Shown here: positions 42,528 through 51,458 of the stretch, piece after piece
How the letters are laid out: each line of letters opens with the position of its first letter
Numbering within the stretch: the first letter of the stretch is position 1
Translations under genes and position numbers: made by a program
Notes under the pieces: model-generated
Seen by the model: the letters and a program-made list of their open reading frames with translations, nothing else
Told to the model about the DNA's origin: nothing
The model's database searches: none
Source of the DNA: Bradyrhizobium sp. 186
Lineage (GTDB): Bacteria; Pseudomonadota; Alphaproteobacteria; Rhizobiales; Xanthobacteraceae
Direction: 5' to 3'
DNA length: 64,000 nt
Assembly (NCBI RefSeq): GCF_023101685.1
Contig: NZ_CP082164.1
Coordinates: forward strand, 6,510,001-6,574,000

Positions 42528-43298
42528 ATGCGTATACACGTCTGTGCGGCGGCCGTTCTCCTGCTGAGCAGCGGCACCTGTCTGGCGCAAGTCTCGACCA
42601 TGGGCACGACCGCCATGGCGATACCGACAACACCGGGCGCTGTTGTCTCGTCTCCGCTGGCCGGACCGGGCCCGTTTACGAGCCTTTTCTCGGCCACAAC
42701 CGTTCCCGGTGCGCCAGCAACCACTCTGGCTTCACCTCCGCTGGCGCAAGACCCGACACTTCCAGGAACGAGCGTGAATTGCGCGCCGACCGAGGTGGAG
42801 CTTTCGCCCTCCGTGGAGAGCGTCACCTCCACAAGCACCAGTGTTTCCGCGAGTCAAACTTCGGCGATGAGCGCCTTGGGCGCCATCCCCAGCATGTCAT
42901 GGCCGGCCGCGCCGACGACGAGTACAAGCCTGCCGCCGACCTTGCCGGCGGCCATGCCCGTGACCATCGTGGGCACGGTCACCGGCAGCACGACGGGCAC
43001 GATCGCGCCGGCGCCGGTGCTCGGCAGCTCGACACCGGGAAGCACGTGCACGTCGGCACCCGGAAGCACGCTGACGAATGCTGCGGCCTTGCCGGCCTCC
43101 ACGCCCGATGTCCCGCAAGTCCCGCGCCCTGGAGCCATTCAGTCGCCGACGGCGGACGTCGACACGGCCGAGACCAGTATCAGCCCCGCGCCGAGTGTGA
43201 TGCCGACTCCGAACGCGGCTGCATGCAGCGAAAGCATCTCGATGGACCTCGCCAGCAGCTCGGCCATGCAGGGCGTATCACCACCTCCGGGCTGCTGA
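42528..43298 (+). CDS. Exported low-complexity protein, Ser/Thr/Pro/Ala-rich
   Basis: A 256-aa protein. A signal peptide (IHVCAAAVLLLSSGTCLAQ) is followed by a chain made almost wholly of Ser, Thr, Pro, Ala, Gly and Val, e.g. TTSTSLPPTLPAAMPVTIVG and TVTGSTTGTIAPAPVLGSST. There is no folded domain or membrane segment after the signal. CGGGG precedes the ATG. Likely a disordered, perhaps surface-linked protein. Confidence 0.6.
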   Translation: MRIHVCAAAVLLLSSGTCLAQVSTMGTTAMAIPTTPGAVVSSPLAGPGPFTSLFSATTVPGAPATTLASPPLAQDPTLPGTSVNCAPTEVELSPSVESVTSTSTSVSASQTSAMSALGAIPSMSWPAAPTTSTSLPPTLPAAMPVTIVGTVTGSTTGTIAPAPVLGSSTPGSTCTSAPGSTLTNAAALPASTPDVPQVPRPGAIQSPTADVDTAETSISPAPSVMPTPNAAACSESISMDLASSSAMQGVSPPPGC

Positions 43299-43504
43299 GC
43301 TGAATTTCTTGCCAAGACAAAACGTTCCGAGACGAGCCGCCGAGCAGCCTTCCTGCCGCTCTTCAACGCGCCTGGCGACCACGCTGGCCCCCTCGGTGGA
43401 CTGCGCCAGGTCAGATCGCGCGGCGCCGATTGGTTCTGGCACCCAGATCAAAGCCGGAGCCGCGCGCCGGGCATATTCGAGCCCTGCCTTTCCTGACGAA
43501 ATCC

Positions 43505-43759
43505 TCAGCATATCTGCGGATTGTCTCCATGGTCGCAAATGCCGCCCGGCTGCTCCGAGGGCGTCTCGGTATAGGCGCCGGCGGACGGTGCGGACATCAA
43601 GGGATCGCCATCGATTCCATCCGCGAAGGGAAAGCCGCTCGCATGATGAGCGTGCTCTACAACATGCCGTTCATGCATGGGGTTCTCACGTGCACTTGCA
43701 ACTGTCGTCAACATCGTGGTGGCGATCAACCCCACCGACAAGATCTTCAACATTGTCAT
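43505..43759 (-). CDS. Small exported protein with PMH motif
   Basis: An 84-aa protein. The signal peptide (MLKILSVGLIATTMLTTVAS) is followed by ENPMHERHVVEHAHHASGFP and an acidic tail ending GGICDHGDNPQIC with two Cys. ATG at 43759 (GGAG seven bases upstream); an ATG at 43753 is also possible. The mature start resembles those of 40365 and 40652. Confidence 0.65.
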   Translation of the reverse strand: MTMLKILSVGLIATTMLTTVASARENPMHERHVVEHAHHASGFPFADGIDGDPLMSAPSAGAYTETPSEQPGGICDHGDNPQIC

Positions 43760-43808
43760 CAACCTTCTCCATTCAAACACAAAGAGCGTTTGCTCTGTGA
43801 GTGAGGTG

Positions 43809-43861
43809 CGGATTGACGCGGGAGATCCGAATGCAAGACTTGCTCACAGTCCGTCAATCCG
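43809..43861. promoter_or_regulatory. Long-spaced inverted repeat upstream of the 43505-43759 gene
   Basis: CGGATTGACG (43809-43818) and CGTCAATCCG (43852-43861) are perfect 10-bp complements 33 bp apart, 50 bp upstream of the start. They could be two operator half-sites or a hairpin stem. Confidence 0.4.
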
Positions 43862-43996
43862 CGGTGAACCGCTTAGGAAATTATCTGATCAGCAAGCCGC
43901 GTGCTCGCGAGGTCAAATTGGAGACGGCTATTCACCAAGCCGCAACACTGATCGGCCTCTCCTCGAGCTCGGAGCATCCAGGGCCGACCGCAGCAA

Positions 43997-45262
43997 TCAG
44001 CTCGTCTGCGGCCCGCGAACGGAGACCCGGCTTCCCTCCGCCAGGTTCAGCATCGGGTTGAGGATCACCTGATCGCCCGGCTTGACGCCAGCGTGCACCT
44101 CGACCTGCGTGCCAAAATCACGCGCGATCGAGATCTTGCGCATATGAACCACACCGCTATCCACGACTGCGACATGCAGGCCATTCTCGTCGAAGACGAC
44201 GGCGTCCGCCGGTATGATCATCGACGGCGTCTTGCGTGGAATGAACAGCTCCACGGTGCAGTAGATGCCCGGCTGAAGCGCACCATCCGGATTGGGCACG
44301 TCGATCTCGGTCAGCAGCGTACGACTCCCCGGCTGCAGCGCGATGGCGATCCGCGTGACCTTTCCCGGAAACGCTCGCCCGGGAAGCTCCGGGACCCGGA
44401 TGACCGCATCGACACCCGGCTGAACACCGAACGCCTCGTCCTGGGGCACGAACACCTGCGTGCGGATGACATCCGCATGCATCAGCGTGAACATGAATGT
44501 CGAGCCCGCCTGCACCAGGCTGCCGTTGTCGATGTTGCGCTGGGTGATCACGCCGTCGAATGGAGCCACCACGCGCTGATAGGCCTTGTCCTGCTCCAGA
44601 ACCTTGATCTGAGCTTGCTGAGCCACGATGTTCGACTTCGCCACAGCCTCCGCCGCCTGCTGTGCGCGTAGTGTCAGACGGTCATTGTCGCCCTGCTGGG
44701 CGGTCAGCCATCCCTGCTTGACCAGGCCGCTGTCGCGCGTGTTGGTGACCTCGGCGAGTTCGCGGCTCGCCTGCGTCTGCTGCAGGGTTCCCTGAGTCTG
44801 TGCCAACGTGGCCTGGGCTTGCGCGATCTGGTGGTCGAGCTCGGGCGCCACGATCTCGGCCAGCAGCGCCCCCGCCTTCACCCGATCTCCGATATCGACG
44901 TAACGCTTTTCGACGTAACCGCTGGTCCGGGCAAATATGTTGGCAGCTTCGAAGGCTGCCGTTGTCGCGGGCAATGTGACGTCCATCTTGCTGTCGCCGG
45001 CGCGGACAGTCGCGACGCGAACGTCCGGCACAAACGTGCGCGCTTGTTCGGCTGTCGCGGCCAGCTGGCGCTCCGCCTGATAGTGCCGCCAACCGCCGAC
45101 AACGAGCCCCCCGACAAGCAGCAGCACTACCGCTGAACCAAACACGGCCGCTCCGGAGCGCTGCCTCGGCTTGCCCTCGGCCCTCAGGAGAGGCCCACTC
45201 GGATAGCCCGGACGATCGATGTCATGGAGCGTCTGGTCGGGCCGCACGTCGATCTCTGTCAT
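43997..45262 (-). CDS. RND efflux periplasmic adaptor (HlyD/MFP family)
   Basis: A 421-aa membrane fusion protein with one N-terminal membrane segment (VFGSAVVLLLVGGLVVGGW), a lipoyl/barrel-sandwich start RTSGYVEKRYVDIGDRVKAG, a coiled-coil hairpin (Gln/Ala-rich, HQIAQAQATLAQTQGTLQQT) and the closing VAPFDGVITQRNIDNGSLVQ. It links the RND pump to an outer-membrane channel. Its start overlaps the pump stop by 4 nt (43997-45262 follows 45259-48441). No TolC-like gene is adjacent. Confidence 0.92.
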   Translation of the reverse strand: MTEIDVRPDQTLHDIDRPGYPSGPLLRAEGKPRQRSGAAVFGSAVVLLLVGGLVVGGWRHYQAERQLAATAEQARTFVPDVRVATVRAGDSKMDVTLPATTAAFEAANIFARTSGYVEKRYVDIGDRVKAGALLAEIVAPELDHQIAQAQATLAQTQGTLQQTQASRELAEVTNTRDSGLVKQGWLTAQQGDNDRLTLRAQQAAEAVAKSNIVAQQAQIKVLEQDKAYQRVVAPFDGVITQRNIDNGSLVQAGSTFMFTLMHADVIRTQVFVPQDEAFGVQPGVDAVIRVPELPGRAFPGKVTRIAIALQPGSRTLLTEIDVPNPDGALQPGIYCTVELFIPRKTPSMIIPADAVVFDENGLHVAVVDSGVVHMRKISIARDFGTQVEVHAGVKPGDQVILNPMLNLAEGSRVSVRGPQTS

Positions 45263-48200
45263 GCCTGCAATTCCTCGAAGACGCCATGCTGCGGCTTTCC
45301 GTCATTACCCTTGCGCAGCATGGCAAACAGATAGGGAACGACGAGGAGGGTCGTCGGTGTTGCAAACAGCAGTCCGCCAATCACAGCGCGCGCGAGTGCC
45401 GCGTTCTGCTCCTCGCCGGCACCGCCGATCGCCATCGGGATCATGCCGACGATCATCGCGGCGGCCGTCATCAGCACCGGCCGGATGCGGGTGCGACCGG
45501 CGCTCAACGCCGCCTCGAAGGCGGAATGTCCCTTGAGCTGCTGCTCGCGCGCAAAGGTCACGAGCAGGATGGAGTTCGCCGATGCAACGCCGACCGACAT
45601 GATTGCACCCATCAGCGACGGGACGTTGAGCGTGGTCCCGGTGATGAACAGCATGGTGACGATGCCGCAGAGCGTCGCGGGCAACGCAAGGATAACCACC
45701 AAGGGTTCGCCAAAGCTCTGGTAATTCACGACCATCAGCAGATAGACGAACACTGCCGCGAACACGAGGCCGAGGCCGAGATCGCGGAACGAGTCGTTCA
45801 TGCTCTGGATCTGGCCGAGGACCTGGATGGAATTTCCGGGTTTCAATTCCTTCTGGAGCCCGGCGGTGACCTTGCCGATGTCAGCCGCGACGCTGCCGAG
45901 ATCGCGGCCCTGCACGCTGGCATAGACCTCGTAAACCGGCTGGACGTTGCTCTGATTGGCGTTGGTCGGCATCGTATCGCGCTTGAAGGTCGCGATGTTG
46001 CTGAGCATGCCCGGCACCGTCTGGCCACTCGCGGCGAGCGACGTGGACACGGGCGTATTGGCCAGCGCGTTGAGCGAATTGATCTTGTATTCCGGCGTCT
46101 GCACGGCGAGGTAGTATGGAATGCCGGAGCTTAGATCCGTCCAGAAATTCGGCGAGACCTGCACCGACGAACTGAGGCTGACATTGATGTTGGTCGCGAC
46201 CGTGCTGGCGTTCAGGCCGAGCTGGGCGGCACGGGTCCTGTCGATATCTGCATAGAACGCCGGACCGTCGATCTCCTGCTGGAGATGGGCGTCGACGATA
46301 CCCGGAACGGCGGCCAGTCGCTTCTGGAGTTCCCTTGCGACGGTCAGATTGTTGGCTCCATAGCCGACAGTCCGAACGTCGATCTGCGCCGGCAGTCCGA
46401 AGTTCAGGATCTGCGTGACGATGTCGGCGGCCTGGAAGTAGAACGTGTCGTCGGGAAACGACGCCGGCAGGACCTGACGCAGCTTCTTGACGTAATCCGC
46501 GGTCGGTTTATGGCCGTCCCGGAGCGAGACCAGGATCACGCCGTCGTTGATGCCGATGGTCGAGCCGTCGGCAAAGGCCAGGTTATAGGCCCGTGCGGGC
46601 AGACCGATGTTGTCGACAATGAGCGAGCGCTCCTTCTCAGGGATGACCTCGCGGATCTTATCCTCGATCTTCTGGAATATGGCTTCGGTACTCTCGATAC
46701 GCGTTCCTGCCGGCGCGCGGACATGGAGCTGGATCTGGCCTCCGTCGATCAACGGAAAGAAATCCCTGCCCACGAGGCTCAGCATCACCGCTCCCAGGCC
46801 GAGTATCAGGATCGCCACAATGGGCACGATGGCGCGGCGTCGCAGCAGCATTCCCAGGACCCGTGAATAGCCCTCGCGCAGCCGTTCGAAGCTGCGCTCG
46901 AAGGCAGCAGAGAGATGCGAGAACAGGCCGACCGGCACCTCGCCATGGACGTGCCGCCGCTCGCCCTTCAGCAGGAGTCCGATCGTGATCGGCGTCAGCG
47001 TCCGGGACAATCCGTAGGACGCAAGCATCGCAAACACGACGGCGAGTCCCAGTGGGGTAAACAGGTATTTGGCTGGACCCTCAAGGAACACCACCGACGT
47101 GAACACGCAGCTGATGGCAAGTGTGGACACCAATGTGGGCACGGCGATCTCAGCCGCTCCATGCAAGGTGGCGTCCGCAAGCGGCATGCCCTCCTCGGTC
47201 CACAGCCGATGAGTATTCTCGATCGTGACGGTCGAATCGTCGACCAGAATGCCGACCGCAAGGGCGAGGCCGCCCAGCGTCATCGTGTTCAGCGTTTCCC
47301 CGAGGAAGTAGAGCACGACAAGCGACGACAGGATCGCCAGCGGAATCGAAATCATCACAACGAGAGTCGAGCGCCACGAGCCCAGGAACAGGAGGATCAT
47401 CATGGCGGTCAACCCCGCCGCGATCGCCCCCTCCCGCAGCACGCCATTCACCGAATTCGTCACGAAGACTGACTGGTCGAATAGCTCCGTGATCTTGAGT
47501 CCGGGAGGTGCGGCAGCGCGAACAGCAGTCAGCGCCTTCTTCACGCCGTTGACGACTGCCAGCGTCGAGGCGTTGCCGTTCTTGATGATGCTGAGCAGGA
47601 CCGAGCGACGACCGTCCTCGCGAACGATGTTCTGCTGCACCATCGATCCATCACGCACCTGGGCCACGTCCTTCAGCAGGATGGTGGCGCCGTTTGAGAA
47701 CTTGACCGGGATCTTGTTGAGATCGTCGATGGTCGCCGGCGTCGCATTCGTACGCACCGTGTATTGAATGTCGCCCATCTTCGCGGTGCCGGATGGAAGC
47801 GTGAGATTTTGAGTATTCACCGCGTTGACGATGTCGAGCGGAGTCAGCCCTCGAGACAGGAGCTTGTCGGGATCGATGTCCACCATGATCTGGCGGTACT
47901 TTCCGCCGGCCGGCGTGGGCAGCGTGACGCCCGGTACGGGTGCGAGCTGCTGCCGGATGCGATAGATGCCAAAGTCATAGAGTTGCTGTTCGTTGAGGTT
48001 GTCCGAATTCAAGGCGAGCTGCAGCACAGGAACGCTCGACGCATTGAACTGCACGACTATCGGCGGCTGGATGCCCGGCGGCATCAACGCACGAATCGAG
48101 TTGGTGGCGGAAACGATCTGCGCAATCGCCAAGTCGAGATTGACGTCGGGCTGGAAATAGATCTTCTGCACCGACAGACCATTGAGGGTCTGAGACTCCA

Positions 48201-48441
48201 TGTTCTTGATGCCATTGACGTTGGCACTGATGGAATACTGGCTGTAGGTGCTGACGCGCTGCTCCATCTCCGGCGTGGACAGACCGGTGTACTGCCAGAT
48301 GACCGTCACCACAGGGATGCGTATCTCTGGGAAGATGTCCGTCGGCATCGACCAAAGCGCCGCACCGCCCAGAAACAGGATCAGCGCCGCCACCACGTAG
48401 AAGGTGTGCGGGAACCTCACTGCAAATCGAACAATTCCCAT
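45259..48441 (-). CDS. RND multidrug/heavy-solute efflux transporter (AcrB/HAE1-like)
   Basis: A 1060-aa inner-membrane pump, the usual length for the family, with the N-terminal helix FPHTFYVVAALILFLGGAAL, the first periplasmic domain, LAVGILVDDSTVTIEN in the TM4 region and the second set of helices near GTTLNVPSLMGAIMSVGVAS. The TM4 Asp pair (VDDS) is present. Proton-driven export of hydrophobic solutes or drugs is expected; the substrate is not apparent. Forms an operon with the adaptor. Confidence 0.95.
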   Translation of the reverse strand: MGIVRFAVRFPHTFYVVAALILFLGGAALWSMPTDIFPEIRIPVVTVIWQYTGLSTPEMEQRVSTYSQYSISANVNGIKNMESQTLNGLSVQKIYFQPDVNLDLAIAQIVSATNSIRALMPPGIQPPIVVQFNASSVPVLQLALNSDNLNEQQLYDFGIYRIRQQLAPVPGVTLPTPAGGKYRQIMVDIDPDKLLSRGLTPLDIVNAVNTQNLTLPSGTAKMGDIQYTVRTNATPATIDDLNKIPVKFSNGATILLKDVAQVRDGSMVQQNIVREDGRRSVLLSIIKNGNASTLAVVNGVKKALTAVRAAAPPGLKITELFDQSVFVTNSVNGVLREGAIAAGLTAMMILLFLGSWRSTLVVMISIPLAILSSLVVLYFLGETLNTMTLGGLALAVGILVDDSTVTIENTHRLWTEEGMPLADATLHGAAEIAVPTLVSTLAISCVFTSVVFLEGPAKYLFTPLGLAVVFAMLASYGLSRTLTPITIGLLLKGERRHVHGEVPVGLFSHLSAAFERSFERLREGYSRVLGMLLRRRAIVPIVAILILGLGAVMLSLVGRDFFPLIDGGQIQLHVRAPAGTRIESTEAIFQKIEDKIREVIPEKERSLIVDNIGLPARAYNLAFADGSTIGINDGVILVSLRDGHKPTADYVKKLRQVLPASFPDDTFYFQAADIVTQILNFGLPAQIDVRTVGYGANNLTVARELQKRLAAVPGIVDAHLQQEIDGPAFYADIDRTRAAQLGLNASTVATNINVSLSSSVQVSPNFWTDLSSGIPYYLAVQTPEYKINSLNALANTPVSTSLAASGQTVPGMLSNIATFKRDTMPTNANQSNVQPVYEVYASVQGRDLGSVAADIGKVTAGLQKELKPGNSIQVLGQIQSMNDSFRDLGLGLVFAAVFVYLLMVVNYQSFGEPLVVILALPATLCGIVTMLFITGTTLNVPSLMGAIMSVGVASANSILLVTFAREQQLKGHSAFEAALSAGRTRIRPVLMTAAAMIVGMIPMAIGGAGEEQNAALARAVIGGLLFATPTTLLVVPYLFAMLRKGNDGKPQHGVFEELQA

Positions 48442-48669
48442 TTTAGATCCCTGCGCCGCTGCCGGTTCAGAAAACGCGGCGAGACATGAAGTCGCCAGGC
48501 CGCCCGCTCAATCAAGTTGGGATTCGGGCGCCGCAACATGAAATGACGAAGCCGTCGCGCGACTTCACCTTTTAGTCAGGCCTCGAGCAGCCGTGATCGG
48601 CTGCCGCTTCCCGTTCACTTCGAGATGAGCATACGCACACCAGAGCGCAGCACGCGATGTCCGTGCGCC

Positions 48670-49566
48670 TCACGCAGCCGTTGCTTCGCTGCCCGCCCTG
48701 GCCGCCAGGATCGTCGCGCGCTTGACCTTGGCGAACGCGCTTGCCTCGATCTGCCGTACCCGTTCGCTCGAGATCGATAGCTCGCAGCTAAGTTGCTCCA
48801 GCGTCAGCGGTCGCTCTGCAAGCCGTCTCGCTTCGAACACGCGCCGCTCCCGCTCCGTCAAGACCTCCAGCGCGGCGCGCAGTGCCCTTGACCGGCGTGT
48901 TGTTTCGTCGTGCTCGGCGACGATCTGCTCTGCATCCGGAGACTCATCGACGAGCGTCGCTTCCCATTCCGCCGATCGATCGCCGTCACCGACCCGGGTA
49001 TGCAGGGAAAGATCACCACAGAGCCGGCTATCCATTTCAACCACGTCGCGGGCGGTCACTTCAAGCTTGTCCGCAATGACCTGCGCAATTTCGGGCGTCA
49101 GGACCGCCGTCTGGTCTGCGACCTTCCTCATTTCGCTGCGCAGCCGGAAGAAGAGTTTCTTTTGCGCGGCCGTCGTGCCGATCTTGACCAGAGACCATGT
49201 GCGCAAGATGTATTCGTGGACGGTCGCCTTGATCCACCAAATGGCGTAGCTCGAAAACCGCGCACCGTGTCCAGGTTCAAAACGCGAGGCGGCAATCACG
49301 AGCCCAAGATTGGCCTCCGCGATAAGGTCGACGATTGGAAGACCGTACCCCTTGTAGCCTCGTGCCACCTTAGCGGCGAGACGAAGATGGCTCGTGACCA
49401 GTTCGTCGGTCGCGCTCTTGTCGCGCCGCTCCTGCCAACGCCGCGCGAGCTGCTGCTCACGGCCGCGCTCGAGCAGATCGAAGCGCTTGATGGCTGCGGA
49501 ATAGGCGAGAATGCCCGCTGATTGCGGAGCTGGCAGTACGGTGGCGACGGCGTTCTGAGCTTGCAT
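48670..49566 (-). CDS. rpoH: RpoH-like (sigma-32) RNA polymerase sigma factor
   Basis: A 298-aa group 3/RpoH-type factor. Region 2 has HLRLAAKVARGYKGYGLPIV then DLIAEANLGLVIAASRFEPG and FSSYAIWWIKATVHEYILR; the RpoH box is TAAQKKLFFRLRSEM near residue 140; region 4 has LTLEQLSCELSISSERVRQI. Alphaproteobacteria often carry several rpoH paralogues for heat, oxidative or other stress. It is divergent from a DUF305 gene across about 230 bp containing a long-spaced repeat. Confidence 0.9.
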   Translation of the reverse strand: MQAQNAVATVLPAPQSAGILAYSAAIKRFDLLERGREQQLARRWQERRDKSATDELVTSHLRLAAKVARGYKGYGLPIVDLIAEANLGLVIAASRFEPGHGARFSSYAIWWIKATVHEYILRTWSLVKIGTTAAQKKLFFRLRSEMRKVADQTAVLTPEIAQVIADKLEVTARDVVEMDSRLCGDLSLHTRVGDGDRSAEWEATLVDESPDAEQIVAEHDETTRRSRALRAALEVLTERERRVFEARRLAERPLTLEQLSCELSISSERVRQIEASAFAKVKRATILAARAGSEATAA

Positions 49567-49635
49567 TTGCTGCTCCTACGTTTGGGTCCGGCACCTCAAC
49601 TGTAGGGAGGCCGCAGCTGGAGCCGCCACTAAATT

Positions 49636-49699
49636 GGATTTAAGAAATCTGAATTCGGCTTTAGGCGGCGCTCACGTCTCGCCCGCGAACCTTAAATCC
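49636..49699. promoter_or_regulatory. Long-spaced inverted repeat between rpoH-like and DUF305 genes
   Basis: GGATTTAAG (49636-49644) and CTTAAATCC (49691-49699) are perfect complements, centred 55 bp apart in the divergent promoter region. They could be paired operators for both genes. Confidence 0.4.
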
Positions 49700-49797
49700 G
49701 TATTTAATTGAGCTCGCCGAGCATCATCGGCATCTTCAAAGTAGCGATTTCGCTGGCCTGCGTGTCGCCGGTCACACAGCTTGCCTTGGAGTTTGAC

Positions 49798-50205
49798 GTG
49801 CCCCTGTTTTCCCGCGGATTCGTACGCAGACGCGCTATCTCGCTGGCAACCAGCCTGTCGGTCATGGCGACATCATTCGCCCTCGCCCATGATCCGAAGC
49901 ATCATCACGACGCCCGTGCGGTGAAAGACACAGACGGGCATCAGTTTCTCTTCGACAGCGAACTTGCGATGAGCAACATGAACCGCAGCATGCTCATGAC
50001 GCCGACCCGCTATATCGATCGCGATTTCGTTGATGTGATGGTCCCTCACCATCAGGGCGCGATCGACATGGCGCGCGCGGAAATCAGGTACGGCCGCAAC
50101 GACGAACTTCGGCAGGAAATCTCTTCCACGCGTCACGCGTTGTCGGCCGCCGCCAATTTGATGCCGTCGACCAGCGCCGAGATCGCTTTGCACGCACCGA
50201 ATTGA
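49798..50205 (+). CDS. DUF305 family exported protein
   Basis: A 135-aa DUF305 protein with a hydrophobic N-terminal segment after RRRAIS, then HDPKHHHDARAV and the signature VMVPHHQGAIDMARAEIRYG near residue 80. GTG at 49798 is preferred because TTGGAG lies six bases upstream. Shorter than the paralogue at 35514-36044 and without the His/Met tail. Divergent from the rpoH-like gene. Confidence 0.82.
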   Translation: MPLFSRGFVRRRAISLATSLSVMATSFALAHDPKHHHDARAVKDTDGHQFLFDSELAMSNMNRSMLMTPTRYIDRDFVDVMVPHHQGAIDMARAEIRYGRNDELRQEISSTRHALSAAANLMPSTSAEIALHAPN

Positions 50206-50263
50206 CGGTATCTCGCCACATCGTGAAGACCTGACAGCATTCTTCATCCCGGAGCGACTCAAG

Positions 50264-51001
50264 ATGTCCGTCCAGACCCACGATCCCCTTCGGCAATTGT
50301 TCGCGCCTCCCGCCCCAAACGGGAACGAGGCAGGAAGTTCAGCTTCCATTGCAAGTGGTCACCTGACCCTACCGTCGGCCCCAGAGATAGAGTCCAGAGA
50401 TGAGGTCGTTCAGTCGCTGATTGAGGCCCTAAAGGCCGCTACACACAACAATGATCGTCGATGCATGGAAGCGCTTCGGCTCGTGATCGCGGTCAGGCAG
50501 TTTGGCTTACGGCCTGCCGTGGAGCGATCGACCGGGACCGATCAGGTCCCTATTCGCGGCCGCCATGTCCAGGGGTTGCAGAAATGGCGGCTCAAACGCG
50601 TCGTCGACTACATCGACGCCGGCATGTCGTCGAAGATGACCTCACGCGATCTGGCTGCGGTCGCAGGACTTAGCCGGATGCACTTCGCGTCTCAATTCCG
50701 CGCGGCGACGGGCCTGCGCCCGCACGAATTCCTGCTGCAGCGGCGGATTCGACGAGCCGCGGAGTTGATGAGGGACACCACGATGCCGATCATCGAGATC
50801 ACGCTCGCGGTCGGCTTCCAGACCCAAGCCCACTTTACGACCGTCTTCAAGCGGTTCACGGGATGCACTCCCCGGAACTGGCGCGTCGGCGATCACATGC
50901 CCCCACGGTCCGAACTCGAGCAGGCTGCTCGCGCACCGCCCGATCTGCCGACATTAACATTAGCCGGTCGCCGGCAGCGGGAGCGGCGCCGTCGATTTTG
51001 A
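50264..51001 (+). CDS. AraC family transcriptional regulator
   Basis: A 245-aa protein whose C-terminal 100 residues form a double HTH: SRDLAAVAGLSRMHFASQFR and ATGLRPHEFLLQRRIRRAAE, then TMPIIEITLAVGFQTQAHFT and TVFKRFTGCTPRNWR. The N-terminal 115 residues match no ligand-binding domain I know. GGAGCGACTCAAG precedes the ATG. It could regulate the neighbouring DUF305 gene. Confidence 0.88.
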   Translation: MSVQTHDPLRQLFAPPAPNGNEAGSSASIASGHLTLPSAPEIESRDEVVQSLIEALKAATHNNDRRCMEALRLVIAVRQFGLRPAVERSTGTDQVPIRGRHVQGLQKWRLKRVVDYIDAGMSSKMTSRDLAAVAGLSRMHFASQFRAATGLRPHEFLLQRRIRRAAELMRDTTMPIIEITLAVGFQTQAHFTTVFKRFTGCTPRNWRVGDHMPPRSELEQAARAPPDLPTLTLAGRRQRERRRRF

Positions 51002-51054
51002 GGCTGCCTGCCGTGTGAGATGACCGCGTTGCTACACGGCAACTGGCGGGGACG

Positions 51055-51342
51055 TCAGGCCACGGTCTGATGAACGCCGGACCGTCTCTCGAACTGAGGG
51101 ACATTCACGATCGCCCGGCGGTGCGTTCCGGCACCGATCTTTCTAAGATCGTTCCACGCCTCGATCTCGAAGAGTAGGCTCTTTGCGTCAACGCTTTTGA
51201 CACGCGCAAGCGCGCGCACTCGACCGCCGATCGGCGTGGCCGCCAGATGCCTAGGCTCTTCTGCTGCCGATAGACGGCCTCGCGATCGCGCGCGCCGCAT
51301 CGTCAGACTGGAGGGGATCAGCGAACAGCGGATGTGGCGCAA
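51055..51342 (-). pseudogene. FlK-like thioesterase (hot-dog) C-terminal remnant
   Basis: The frame contains EEPRHLAATPIGGRVRALAR and VDAKSLLFEIEAWNDLRKIG then AGTHRRAIVNVPQFERR, the C-terminal half of fluoroacetyl-CoA-thioesterase-like hot-dog proteins (pattern HLAATP-x-G-x-R-V). The N-terminal half with the catalytic Thr/Glu is absent, and the preceding codons look random. A decayed gene rather than a short protein. Confidence 0.5.
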
Positions 51343-51458
51343 GGAGCAACGCGATCAGCAAGCGCGAAACGCCGTCTTCGGTGCCGCCAGTCGGCAGTGT
51401 CAGCGCGGTGATCCAGACCGATGCCTTGTGTAGCTCGCTTTGCATTGTGCATCTAATC

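Noticed and set aside
42497..42838. Minus-strand frame opposite the low-complexity exported protein
   Set aside because: The plus-strand frame has the better start and a signal peptide; the minus frame (and 42854-43138) is Gly/Val-rich without a signal or domain.
43309..44072. Several overlapping plus-strand frames near the 43505 gene
   Set aside because: They are Arg/Pro-rich shadows or run through promoter DNA of the small exported-protein gene without starts or motifs.
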